DNA of 64,000 nt from Caulobacter sp. 602-1. Lineage in GTDB: Bacteria; Pseudomonadota; Alphaproteobacteria; Caulobacterales; Caulobacteraceae. The notes beneath the pieces are model-generated. The model saw nothing but the letters and a program-made list of their open reading frames with translations. It was not told the DNA's origin and ran no database searches. Positions 9,862 to 17,269 of the stretch are shown here, one piece after another. Position 1 is the stretch's first letter; every line of letters starts with the position of its first letter. The DNA lies in NCBI RefSeq assembly GCF_003931565.1, contig NZ_RRYI01000004.1:558001-622000 (forward strand). Reading direction: 5' to 3'. The translations under genes and the position numbers were made by a program.

Positions 9862-9916
9862 GGCGAAACTCCTCTGCTGAGGACCTAACCGGCCATGCTC
9901 GCTCGAGTTCCTGGGG

Positions 9917-10246
9917 CTAAGCTTCGAACGAGAGCAGCGCCAGCAGCGCCCCCTCGGTGTCCGACAGCCGCCAACCGCGATAGGTGAAAACCGCGCCCTT
10001 GCGGAAATCGGCGGCGGCCTGATCGCGCAGCCGGGGCAGGGCGGCGAGACCGCGTCCGGCCGGGAACAGGCGCTTGGCCAGCACGGCGGCAGTGACGTTC
10101 GGATGCAGTTCGCGCCAGGCCTTGCCGATCCGCTGCACGGCGGCGGCGTCGAGGCCGGCGACGACGTCGGGTGTGGCGGAGCGGGCCATGGCCGGTGTGG
10201 CGGCAAGCGCCACCAGGGCGGCCAGGAGGTCGCGGCGGCTGGTCAT
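9917..10246 (-). CDS. Tat-exported small subunit of a GMC dehydrogenase
   Basis: This 109-residue protein begins with a twin-arginine signal (TSRRDLLAALVALAATPAMA). The mature part ends in GWRLSDTEGALLALL, the style seen in small subunits of membrane-bound FAD dehydrogenases (gluconate-2-dehydrogenase subunit 3 or FAD-sorbitol/fructose dehydrogenase small subunit). The ATG at 10246 overlaps the stop of the upstream GMC gene as ATGA, so translation is coupled. By analogy it should carry the folded GMC subunit, which has no export signal, to the periplasm. No cytochrome c subunit lies nearby. The subunit assignment is inference from motif, export signal and coupling. Confidence 0.75.
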   Translation of the reverse strand: MTSRRDLLAALVALAATPAMARSATPDVVAGLDAAAVQRIGKAWRELHPNVTAAVLAKRLFPAGRGLAALPRLRDQAAADFRKGAVFTYRGWRLSDTEGALLALLSFEA

Positions 10247-11766
10247 TGTGCAGTCTCGCTTTTCAGGTGGTCGGCCAGCCGCATGCACAGCGCCAGGATG
10301 GTCAGGGTCGGGTTGACGATGCCGGAGGTCGGGAAGACCGAGCTGCCGGCGACATAGAGGTTCCTGGCCTCATGCAGACGCAGATCGGCGTCGACCACGC
10401 CCTTGCTCGGATCAGTGTGCATCCGTGTCGTTCCCATGTGGTGGCGCGAGGCGCTGGAGGTCGCCAGCAACTTGTCGCGCGGGATCGACCAGCACAGTCG
10501 CCCCTGGCCAGAGGCGCCGAACGCGTCGGCCAGGCCCGCCACCGACCGCTCCAGGTCGGCATAGTCCTTCTCGCCATAGGTCCAGGTCAGGCGCACGCGC
10601 GGCATGCCCAAAGGATCCTTGTGCTCGGGGTCCAGGGTCACGCGGCTGTCGGGATTGGGAAAGTGCTCGGTCATGGCGAAGTAGCCCAGCAGTTGGGCCT
10701 CGTCCTGGCCGGCGATGCGGCCGCTGGTCCGACGGATCGCCTGCGTGTCGGCGCCGACCTTGGTGTCGGCCCCGGAGGGCGTGGCCTTGTAGAGCGTGGC
10801 GGTGAAATTGCCGGTCTTCATCCGCGCCTGGGCCTTCAGGCCCGAGCCGATCACGCAGTGGGGCGACAGCCGCTTGGTCGGCGCATAGAGCTCCAGCGGC
10901 GCCGTGCGCGTGACGGCGACGACCGAGCCTTCGGTCTCGGCGTCGCCGTCGTTCGAATAGGTGACGTGGCCCTGGAAGAACCGCCCGACCAGGTCGTGGC
11001 CGTTGCCCAGATCGTCGGAGGCCAGCAGCAGGCGGACATTCTCGATCCCGCCGGTCGCCAGGACGTAGCGCCTGGCCGTGGCGGTGTGGCGCGAACCTTT
11101 CAAGCAGGCGACGTCCAGGCCAGTGATTTCAGCGCCTTGTCGGCGGATCTTCACGACGTTGGCATGGAGATAGACAGTGATGTTCGGGGCGTCGGCGAAC
11201 TTCGTGCGCCAGGCGTCGAAGGCCGCCTTGTCGCCACCGCCCGAGAGCTTCGAGAACACGCGCGGGGCCGGGAAGAAGCCGTCCGCCGGGTCCAGCGCCA
11301 GGGGCTGGCGGTCCGGTTCGGTCGGTTTGGGCATCTCCAGCGGGAACCGCGGGATCTCCAGCAGGTCGCAGGCCCGGTCGTAATAGGCGTGCATCTGCGC
11401 GCGGGTGACCGGCCAGCCGCTGTAGGGGATCCAGGACCGCTCGGCGAAGTCGGCGGGGTCCAGTGGTCCGCACTTGCCGCCCCAGACGTGGCCAGAGCCG
11501 CCCAGGGCCCGGACGCGTGACTGAGCCGGATAGGTGTCGAACGGTCGATCGGGATTGCCGGGGGCTTTCTGGACGCCGGAGCCGGCGTAGAGGGCCTGGT
11601 TCTCCATGTCGATCTCGAGGCCGCCGCTTTCGAGGATGGCGACCTTCAGCGGGCCGCCAGCCAGCTCCTTGGCCAGGGTGATGCCAGCCAGACCGCCGCC
11701 GATGATCACGAGATCGGCCTCGATCCGGCTGGCGTCAGGCAAAGTCCGGGCGTCGATGATCGCCAT
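10243..11766 (-). CDS. GMC family oxidoreductase, large (FAD) subunit
   Basis: This 507-residue flavoenzyme has a Rossmann FAD site near residues 20-28 (VIIGGGLAG), a GGSGHVWGGKC segment and the GMC C-terminal half. The C-terminal features are the catalytic His region (HHMGTTRMHTDP) and VFPTSGIVNPTLTILAL. The type matches the large subunits of cytochrome-linked sugar or polyol dehydrogenases. It has no signal peptide; the coupled downstream Tat protein is the likely export partner. The gene begins 47 bp after the M56-ankyrin gene on the same strand with no clear terminator between, so it may belong to the BlaI-controlled transcript. The substrate is unknown. Confidence 0.92.
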   Translation of the reverse strand: MAIIDARTLPDASRIEADLVIIGGGLAGITLAKELAGGPLKVAILESGGLEIDMENQALYAGSGVQKAPGNPDRPFDTYPAQSRVRALGGSGHVWGGKCGPLDPADFAERSWIPYSGWPVTRAQMHAYYDRACDLLEIPRFPLEMPKPTEPDRQPLALDPADGFFPAPRVFSKLSGGGDKAAFDAWRTKFADAPNITVYLHANVVKIRRQGAEITGLDVACLKGSRHTATARRYVLATGGIENVRLLLASDDLGNGHDLVGRFFQGHVTYSNDGDAETEGSVVAVTRTAPLELYAPTKRLSPHCVIGSGLKAQARMKTGNFTATLYKATPSGADTKVGADTQAIRRTSGRIAGQDEAQLLGYFAMTEHFPNPDSRVTLDPEHKDPLGMPRVRLTWTYGEKDYADLERSVAGLADAFGASGQGRLCWSIPRDKLLATSSASRHHMGTTRMHTDPSKGVVDADLRLHEARNLYVAGSSVFPTSGIVNPTLTILALCMRLADHLKSETAQ

Positions 11767-11813
11767 CGTTGAAAAACTCGCTGATTTTATTGGGGAAAGT
11801 GCGGGGCGGTCCC

Positions 11814-13289
11814 TTAGGACCGCGCGCCCCGGCTCTTCAGATAGTCGACGACGGCGCCGTGGCCGTTCCTGCGGGCCTGGCCGAGCGGCGATCGCATCTC
11901 GCCCGGATTGGCTTGGACCGCGCGGTTCACGTCGGCGCCGTGCTCGACCAGGTAGGCGACGATGGGCAGGCTTCCGGCCTGGGCGGCGTTGATCAGCGGA
12001 GTCTCGTCGCCGGGAACGAAGATCTCAACGTTCGCGCCGCGCTCGACCAGGGCCTGGACGATATCGAGGTGACCCGACAGCGAGGCCTGGATCAGCGGGG
12101 CGCCGTCGCCGCGCACGGCCAGGTTCGGATCCGCGCCGGCCGCCAGCAGGGCCTGGACGATGTCCATGCGGCCCCGGCGCGCGGCCTCGATCAGCGGTGA
12201 ACCGTCGCCGGGCAGCACCGTGTTCGCGTCGGCCCCCAGGGCGATCAGTTCCCGCACGGCGCCGATGTCTCTGGCGCGGACGGCCTCGAACAGCGGCTGG
12301 CCCAGGTGGCGAGCGGCGGCGGACTTGGCGCGGGCGGGGGGCTGCTGGACGACCTGCGCGGGTTGGGCGGCCCAGGCGGCGACGCCGGCCGAGAGGCTCA
12401 GGATCGCGACGGCGGCCGCGCCGGCCAGGTGGCGGCCGCGATGGGCATGGTGACGGCTAAGCAAGGTGAAGCGCTCCTTCAGTTGGTTGTTGGCCGAGGC
12501 GGGCCAATGGCAGCCCAGCGGCGGGGCGAAGGCGGCCAACTGGGTCTTCAGCATGGCTTCGCCATAGGCGCGGCGGGTCTTGGGGTGACGCGCCAGCACG
12601 GCGGCGTCGCAGGCGATTTCCTGATCGATCCGCAGCACGGCCGCGCCCAGATGGATGAACGGGTTGAACCAGAACAGGCACCGCAGGCCGGTGACCACGG
12701 CGTTGATCTGCGCGTCGCCGACGGCCAGGTGGTTGCGCTCGTGGGCCAGGATCAAGGCCTGCTCCTCGGGCGTGAAGCGCTCGGCGAAGTCAGCGGGCAG
12801 CACCACGCACGGGGCCAGGGCTCCGATCACGGCAGGACCGACGCCGGGGCGCTCGGCGAGCAACAGGCTGGTGTCGTCGGTGACGCTGAGCCGGCCCAGC
12901 GACCGGACGAAGCGGCGCTGGCGTTCGGCCTGGACGATCAGGCTGGCCACGGCGACGAGACCCCAGAGGCCCAACACGATCTCGGTGATCGGCAGGGCGC
13001 GGACTTGGTTTGGGGCGGACGGCGAAGACGGCGCGGTCGTGGGCCGCGACGGCGCCTCCGCCCTGGCGGTCGCGACGGCCGTTCCGGCGACGACGGGTGC
13101 GGGCAGGACGACGGTGCGGGCCGGGATCAGCAGGGCCAGGATCGACAGCGGTATGACCAGCCAAAGCGCATAGGCGCTGCGGGCCCCGAACGCGGCGCGG
13201 ACCGGCTTGCGCAGGGCCAGCGCCAGCAGCACGGCCGCCGCTAGGGCCAGGTTGGCCTTGGCCAGGAAGAGGATCAGGTCACTGGTCAT
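11814..13289 (-). CDS. M56 (BlaR1/MecR1-like) membrane metallopeptidase fused to ankyrin repeats
   Basis: This 491-residue protein has two parts. Residues 1-305 are a BlaR1/MecR1-type peptidase. It has membrane segments at about 5-26, 38-58, 101-120 and 286-305, a zinc motif HERNH at 183-187, and the downstream acidic region DQEIACD near 225. Residues 330-491 are five ankyrin repeats (GADAN, GADPN, GANVE, GADVN style turns). BlaR1 relatives carry a penicillin-binding sensor after the last membrane segment; here that domain is absent and the ankyrins take its place, presumably in the periplasm. It overlaps blaI by 11 bases. It probably cleaves BlaI or another factor; the signal is unknown. Confidence 0.92.
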   Translation of the reverse strand: MTSDLILFLAKANLALAAAVLLALALRKPVRAAFGARSAYALWLVIPLSILALLIPARTVVLPAPVVAGTAVATARAEAPSRPTTAPSSPSAPNQVRALPITEIVLGLWGLVAVASLIVQAERQRRFVRSLGRLSVTDDTSLLLAERPGVGPAVIGALAPCVVLPADFAERFTPEEQALILAHERNHLAVGDAQINAVVTGLRCLFWFNPFIHLGAAVLRIDQEIACDAAVLARHPKTRRAYGEAMLKTQLAAFAPPLGCHWPASANNQLKERFTLLSRHHAHRGRHLAGAAAVAILSLSAGVAAWAAQPAQVVQQPPARAKSAAARHLGQPLFEAVRARDIGAVRELIALGADANTVLPGDGSPLIEAARRGRMDIVQALLAAGADPNLAVRGDGAPLIQASLSGHLDIVQALVERGANVEIFVPGDETPLINAAQAGSLPIVAYLVEHGADVNRAVQANPGEMRSPLGQARRNGHGAVVDYLKSRGARS

Positions 13290-13662
13290 CGTCGATCTTG
13301 TCCAGCAGGCGGCGCAGTTCCGCGATGTCCTCGGGGTTCAGTTTCTCGCGCTTGGAGAAGTGGCTGACGAGCGGCGCCAGGCGGCCGTCGAACAGGCGGT
13401 CCAGCAGGCCCTGGCTCTCGGAATCCACGTAGTCCTCGCGGCCGACCAGCGGACGGTAGAGGAAGCGGCGGCCGTCCTTGTCGGCGGCGATCGCGCCCTT
13501 CTTCAACAGGCGGTTCAGCAAGGTCTTCACCGTGCCTTCGGCCCAACCGTGGTCCTTGGCCAGGATGGCCAGGACGTCCTCGGCGGGCTTGGGGCTGTCG
13601 GCCCAGAGCACCTTCATGACTTCGCTCTCGGCGGCGCTGATGCGTTGCGGGTTCGTATCCAT
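13279..13662 (-). CDS. BlaI/MecI/CopY family repressor
   Basis: This 127-residue winged-helix repressor carries family motifs ISAAESEVMKVLW at the N-terminus and TVKTLLNRLLKKGAI in the recognition region, followed by a C-terminal dimerisation helix. BlaI proteins are inactivated by cleavage through a partner M56 peptidase, which is the next gene and overlaps it by 11 bases. Two near-identical 18-bp operators lie just upstream and overlap the predicted promoter, so it should repress its own operon. The ATG at 13662 has no usable ribosome site (AGGA only two bases away), which fits a leaderless message. Targets beyond the operon are unknown. Confidence 0.94.
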   Translation of the reverse strand: MDTNPQRISAAESEVMKVLWADSPKPAEDVLAILAKDHGWAEGTVKTLLNRLLKKGAIAADKDGRRFLYRPLVGREDYVDSESQGLLDRLFDGRLAPLVSHFSKREKLNPEDIAELRRLLDKIDDDQ

Positions 13663-13669
13663 GTCCTAA

Positions 13670-13697
13670 CGATTACGCACGTAAACGTTCCAGTCAA
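13670..13697 (-). promoter_or_regulatory. predicted blaI promoter with operator 1 (BlaI site)
   Basis: On the minus strand TTGACT (13697-13692) is followed after 16 bases by TAATCG (13675-13670). The operator CGATTACGCACGTAAACG (plus strand, 13670-13687) covers the -10 and most of the spacer and contains the inverted core TTAC-N4-GTAA. Repression by steric block is the obvious reading. A start about seven bases past the -10 would fall at the ATG itself, implying a leaderless transcript. Confidence 0.6.
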
Positions 13698-13702
13698 GCC
13701 AA

Positions 13703-13720
13703 CGATTACGCGTGTAAACG
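13703..13720. promoter_or_regulatory. operator 2 (second BlaI-type site)
   Basis: CGATTACGCGTGTAAACG matches operator 1 at 16 of 18 positions, differs only at the two central bases, and keeps the TTAC-N4-GTAA core. It starts 33 bp from operator 1, about three helical turns, so two dimers would bind one DNA face. It lies between blaI and the divergent RNA-ligase-like gene and could affect both. Confidence 0.65.
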
Positions 13721-13789
13721 AATTGTAATGCGATGGTTGGATGCAAAGCCGAAGCGGCCTAATCCTGGCGGCGAGACAGGAGGCGCCGG

Positions 13790-14371
13790 ATGGCCGAGAC
13801 ATTGCAGATGGGCCTGCCGGGCTTCGACCCGCCGACGCCGACCGACCGGCTGATGTTTCTGCTGTATCCCGACCCGGCGACCGCCGAGCGGATCGCCGCC
13901 GAGGCGCGCCGGCTGAAGGAGGCGCTTGGCCTGCGCGGCCAGCCGCTGCTGACAGACCGCTTCCACATCACCCTGCATCACCTGGGCGACTATGTGGGCC
14001 TGCCCAATGACATCGTGGCGAAAGGCAAGGACGCCGGGGCGGCTCTGAAGGCCGCGCCCTTCGAGGTCGCGTTCGATCAGGCCGTCAGCTTCGCCAACCG
14101 GCCGGGCAATAATCCCTTCACGCTGCAGGGCGGCGAGGGCGTGCATGAGCTGATCGCGTTTCAGAAGGCGCTTGGCGAGGCGATGGCGTGGGTCAGGTTG
14201 AAGCCAGACAGCAGCTTCACGCCCCACATTACGCTGCTCTACGACGGCCAGGTGGTCCCGGCCCAGGCCATCGCCCCGATCCGCTGGACGGTCGATCGCT
14301 TCGTGCTGGTGCAGAGCAAGCTGGGCCAGACCCAGCACATCGTGCTCCAGGCCTGGGACCTGACCGGCTAG
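13790..14371 (+). CDS. 2'-5' RNA ligase family protein (2H phosphoesterase)
   Basis: This 193-residue protein has the 2H phosphoesterase fold marked by two His-x-Thr/Ser motifs: HITLHH near residue 62 and HITLLYDG near residue 149. Family members (ThpR/LigT) hydrolyse cyclic 2',3' or 1'',2'' phosphodiesters or join 2'-5' RNA ends; the cellular substrate is usually unknown. The ATG at 13790 follows GGAGGCGCCGG. The gene diverges from blaI and shares the intergenic region with its two operators. An ArsC-like gene follows 32 bp downstream on the same strand and is likely cotranscribed. Confidence 0.88.
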   Translation: MAETLQMGLPGFDPPTPTDRLMFLLYPDPATAERIAAEARRLKEALGLRGQPLLTDRFHITLHHLGDYVGLPNDIVAKGKDAGAALKAAPFEVAFDQAVSFANRPGNNPFTLQGGEGVHELIAFQKALGEAMAWVRLKPDSSFTPHITLLYDGQVVPAQAIAPIRWTVDRFVLVQSKLGQTQHIVLQAWDLTG

Positions 14372-14403
14372 GATCAAGGGGATTCGCGCCAGGAGACCCG
14401 GCC

Positions 14404-14751
14404 ATGACCCCGACGATGTACGGCATCAAGAACTGCGACACGGTCGCCAAGGCGCGCAAATGGCTGGAGGCGCGCGGCCAGGCCTATGACTTCCACGACT
14501 ACAAGACGGCCGGTGTCGATCGCGCGACGCTGGAGGGTTGGGTCCAGGAGCACGGCTGGGAGACGATCCTCAATCGCGCCGGCACAACCTTCCGCAAGCT
14601 GGCCGAGGTCGATCGCCAGAACCTGGACGCCGACAAGGCCGTCGCCCTGATGCTGGCCCAGCCGTCGATGATCAAGCGGCCCATTCTGGACCTGGGTGAC
14701 CGCCGCATCGTTGGCTTCAAGCCGGAGATCTATGAAGCCGCCATGGTCTGA
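14404..14751 (+). CDS. ArsC/Spx-family protein (YffB-like)
   Basis: This 115-residue thioredoxin-fold protein of the ArsC-like family begins MYGIKNCDTVAKARKWLE, with the single N-terminal cysteine of the family (NCDTV). It has the conserved tail motif KRPILDLGDRRIVGF. This YffB-type branch is related to arsenate reductase, but many members probably act as glutathione-dependent thiol reductases. No arsenic genes are nearby, so arsenate reduction is not supported. The ATG 14404 follows CAGGAGACC. The gene lies 32 bp after the RNA-ligase-like gene. Confidence 0.87.
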   Translation: MTPTMYGIKNCDTVAKARKWLEARGQAYDFHDYKTAGVDRATLEGWVQEHGWETILNRAGTTFRKLAEVDRQNLDADKAVALMLAQPSMIKRPILDLGDRRIVGFKPEIYEAAMV

Positions 14752-14878
14752 GCCGCCCGATCACCGATGCTGTCTCTCGCGTCGTGAGCGAAGTTTAGGA
14801 CGACAACTTCCCGGGGATCGGTCTATCACTGGACGGAAGGTTCCGCGTCGTCGCGGGCCATGAGGGGGTTTTGGACGC

Positions 14879-15544
14879 GTGGGGGACGCTGTCTCGCGGT
14901 ACGAACTGGTCATCTTCGATTTCGACGGCACGCTGGCCGACAGCGCGGCCTGGATGATGCGGGCTGTCAATCCGATGGCGCGCCGGTACGGCTTCAAGAC
15001 CGTCACCGACGAGGAGATCGAGATGCTGCGCGGCCGCAGCACCCGCGAGGTCATCCGCTATCTGGGCGTTTCGCCCTGGAAGCTGCCGCTCATCGCTCGG
15101 GCCGGCAAGAAGCTGATGGCCGCCGACGCCCATACGATCCCACTGTTTCCCGAGACGGCCCGCATGTTGCGCGCCCTGCACGCGGCCGGCGTGAAGATCG
15201 CGGTGGTCAGTTCCAACAGCGAGGCGGTGATCCGCCGCGTGCTGGGCGAGGAGCTGGGCGAGCTGATCAGTCTCTACGCCTGCGGGGCCTCGCTGTTCGG
15301 CAAGGCCCGCAAGTTCAAGCAGGTCACCCGCCGCGGCGTGGCGCGCGACAAGATCATCTGCATCGGCGACGAGACCCGCGACATCGAGGCCGCCCGGGCG
15401 GTGGGGCTGGATTGCGGCGCCGTCGGCTGGGGCTACGCCAAGCCCTCGATCCTGGCCGAGCACCGGCCCACGGTGTCGTTCGCCACGATGTCCGAAATTA
15501 TTTCGTACGTCGGCGCATCCAGACCGGCGCTCGGCGGCGACTAA
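14879..15544 (+). CDS. HAD family hydrolase (phosphoglycolate-phosphatase-like)
   Basis: This 221-residue haloacid-dehalogenase-family phosphatase shows motif I DFDGTLADS, motif II VVSSNS, a Lys in the FGKARKFK segment (motif III) and motif IV IGDETRDIEAA. The cap region between motifs I and II is helical, as in Gph/CbbY-type enzymes. It probably hydrolyses a small phosphate ester; the substrate cannot be assigned. The start is GTG 14879, with AGGGGG roughly ten bases upstream. The gene is monocistronic, with 127 bp before it and 230 bp after it. Confidence 0.88.
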   Translation: MGDAVSRYELVIFDFDGTLADSAAWMMRAVNPMARRYGFKTVTDEEIEMLRGRSTREVIRYLGVSPWKLPLIARAGKKLMAADAHTIPLFPETARMLRALHAAGVKIAVVSSNSEAVIRRVLGEELGELISLYACGASLFGKARKFKQVTRRGVARDKIICIGDETRDIEAARAVGLDCGAVGWGYAKPSILAEHRPTVSFATMSEIISYVGASRPALGGD

Positions 15545-15774
15545 CCTTCGAGGGCGCCTGCCGCGCCTCTTGGGGTTTTCGTCGCGGCGATCCTGATGGT
15601 CGGCGGCCCTTCGGTGTGGCGCAGCCTTGGACCGCCGATCCAGTAGCGTCCTGGCTTTTGTCGGCCTTACGAAAGTTTCATCCCGGCGGGCGCCTCCAAA
15701 CGGGACCGTGAACGCCTCTTACTAGTGAAGGCGGCGCGGGGGCGTCGTCCAAACAACTCGTTGGAGGATTTAAA

Positions 15775-16161
15775 ATGGGTCCTGAAATCATCGTTCCGAT
15801 CGGCGCCTTCGCCATGATCGTCGCCATCGTCTGCCTGCCGTTCTACTTCAGAAGCCGCGAGCGTCGCGAGATGCAGCGCACCCTGCGCGTGGCCATCGAA
15901 AAGGGCCAGCCGGTCCCGCCCGAGGTGATCGAGGCCATGAGCCGCAGTGTGAAGACCCCGCCGACCCGCCTGCGCGACCTGCGCACCGGGGTGATCTGGC
16001 TGGCCGTCGGCATCGGCATCGCCGGCGCCACCTACTTCGGCGACTTCATCCACGGCGGAAACGACTTCGACGGCTTCGGCTTCGCATGCATCCCGGTCGT
16101 GATCGGCGTGGCCTTCATCGTCCTCAGCTTCTTCAATCCCAACAAGGAAGAGCGAGTCTAG
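15775..16161 (+). CDS. DUF6249-type small membrane protein
   Basis: The protein is 128 residues with three predicted membrane segments, at about residues 5-22, 75-92 and 100-118. A charged cytoplasmic stretch contains RSRERREMQRTLRVAIEKG and PVPPEVIEAM. This layout matches the DUF6249 family, often found beside ECF sigma genes in Caulobacter relatives. An excellent ribosome site (GGAGG) precedes the ATG. The ECF sigma factor starts 34 bp downstream and a further membrane protein overlaps that, so the three probably form one operon. The function is unknown. Confidence 0.8.
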   Translation: MGPEIIVPIGAFAMIVAIVCLPFYFRSRERREMQRTLRVAIEKGQPVPPEVIEAMSRSVKTPPTRLRDLRTGVIWLAVGIGIAGATYFGDFIHGGNDFDGFGFACIPVVIGVAFIVLSFFNPNKEERV

Positions 16162-16195
16162 GACGGCTCGCGAGCCTTGGGAGGGGCTTGATCCA

Positions 16196-16771
16196 ATGGG
16201 CATGGAACGCCCACCAACTGGCCACGATGTCGAGCTCGCCGCGCAAGCGGCGGCGGGCGACCGACGGGCCTATGGGGAGCTGGTGCGCAGGCACGGCTCG
16301 GCCGTCCGGGGTCTCTTGAGACGCATGGGCGCCGACTCGGCCACCGCCGACGACCTGGCCCAGGACGCCTTCATGACCGGTTTCGAACAGGTGGCCGAGT
16401 TTCGCGGGGAAGGGACCTTCGGGGCCTGGATCAAGAAGATCGCCGCGCGGCTCTACCTGAAGAAGGTCAAGCGCGAGGCGCGGCTGATCTTCTCCGACAC
16501 CGTCGAGCCGGTCGAGGATGTCATGGTGCGCGACGCGTCGAAGGACGCGGCCAGCCGCATCGACCTCGACGAGGCCCTGAAGTCGCTGTCACGCGGGGAG
16601 CGCCTTTGCGTTTCCCTGTGCTACGGCGCCGACTGGTCTCACGCCGAAGCGGCCGAGGCCTTGAATATCCCGATCGGCACGGTCAAATCCCATGTCAAAC
16701 GTGGTTTGGATAAACTCCGGGCGAAGCTCGCCCGGCCAGAGGAAGGGGCGAGGAGGGAAGCGCATGGCTGA
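16196..16771 (+). CDS. ECF-type RNA polymerase sigma factor
   Basis: This 191-residue sigma-70-family factor has region 2 at about residues 25-90 (ADDLAQDAFMTGFEQVAEFRG) and region 4 at about 125-180 (HAEAAEALNIPIGTVKSHVKRG). Regions 1 and 3 are missing, as in the extracytoplasmic-function group. It would direct RNA polymerase to a stress-specific promoter set. GGGAGGGGC precedes the ATG. It overlaps the next gene by 8 bases and follows a DUF6249 membrane protein, so one of the two membrane proteins may be its regulator. Neither shows a classic zinc anti-sigma motif. Confidence 0.92.
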   Translation: MGMERPPTGHDVELAAQAAAGDRRAYGELVRRHGSAVRGLLRRMGADSATADDLAQDAFMTGFEQVAEFRGEGTFGAWIKKIAARLYLKKVKREARLIFSDTVEPVEDVMVRDASKDAASRIDLDEALKSLSRGERLCVSLCYGADWSHAEAAEALNIPIGTVKSHVKRGLDKLRAKLARPEEGARREAHG

Positions 16772-17144
16772 ACCCGATTTCGAAGCCCAACTGAGCCGCA
16801 TGTTCGCCGAGCCGCCGTCGTTTCCCGACGCGGCTCTGTTCAACGCCGAGGTCGCGGCCAAGCTGGACCGCGGCTGGGCGATGCGGCGCATGTTCATCGC
16901 CGTGGCGGGCGGCGCGGCGGGTCTGGTTGCGGCCTTCCAGCTGCTGTCGACGCGCTTTTCCAACGAGGTCGCGCAGCTGTCTAAGAATGGCAGCCACACG
17001 CTGGAGAACGAGATCAGCGCTAGCGTGGCCAAGTTCAACGCGGTGCTGACGACTCCGTCCAGCGCCGAAGCGGTCTGGCTGGCCGCGGGTCTGGCGGTGG
17101 TGGCGCTGGCGTTCTTCGTGACTCGCGCGGTCGAGGACTTCTGA
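16764..17144 (+). CDS. small membrane protein coupled to the ECF sigma factor, putative regulator
   Basis: This 126-residue protein begins MAEPDFEAQLSRMFAEPP. It has two membrane segments, at about residues 39-57 (MFIAVAGGAAGLVAAFQLL) and 98-118 (AVWLAAGLAVVALAFFV), with a polar loop between. The ATG 16764 has AGGAGGGAAG directly upstream and overlaps the sigma stop by 8 bases. A coupled membrane gene after an ECF sigma is usually its anti-sigma or part of the sensing module. The short N-terminal cytoplasmic region lacks the HxxxCxxC zinc motif and is short for a known anti-sigma domain, so that role is inference from position only. Confidence 0.7.
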   Translation: MAEPDFEAQLSRMFAEPPSFPDAALFNAEVAAKLDRGWAMRRMFIAVAGGAAGLVAAFQLLSTRFSNEVAQLSKNGSHTLENEISASVAKFNAVLTTPSSAEAVWLAAGLAVVALAFFVTRAVEDF

Positions 17145-17164
17145 CGCCACGGGCTGAAGGTCCG

Positions 17165-17219
17165 TCGCGCCGCGCCGCCTTGACGGTGTTATCGCCGTTC
17201 ATGTTGCGGCGCGGCGCGA
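17165..17219. repeat. long perfect inverted repeat (14-bp arms) between sigma operon and panB
   Basis: TCGCGCCGCGCCGC (17165-17178) and its exact reverse complement (17206-17219) flank a 27-base loop that itself contains ACGG and CCGT. The RNA hairpin would be very stable on either strand. No T-run follows, so it is not a textbook intrinsic terminator. It may end the sigma-operon transcript or shape the panB leader, which begins 50 bases later. Confidence 0.6.
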
Positions 17220-17269
17220 TCCGGCCCACAAACGGCGCCTCAAAAAACGCCGCTTAGGGAGCGCTCGCC

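Noticed and set aside
14404..14751. Arsenate resistance from the ArsC-like gene
   Set aside because: No arsB, arsR or acr3 gene nearby, and this YffB-like branch is often not an arsenate reductase.
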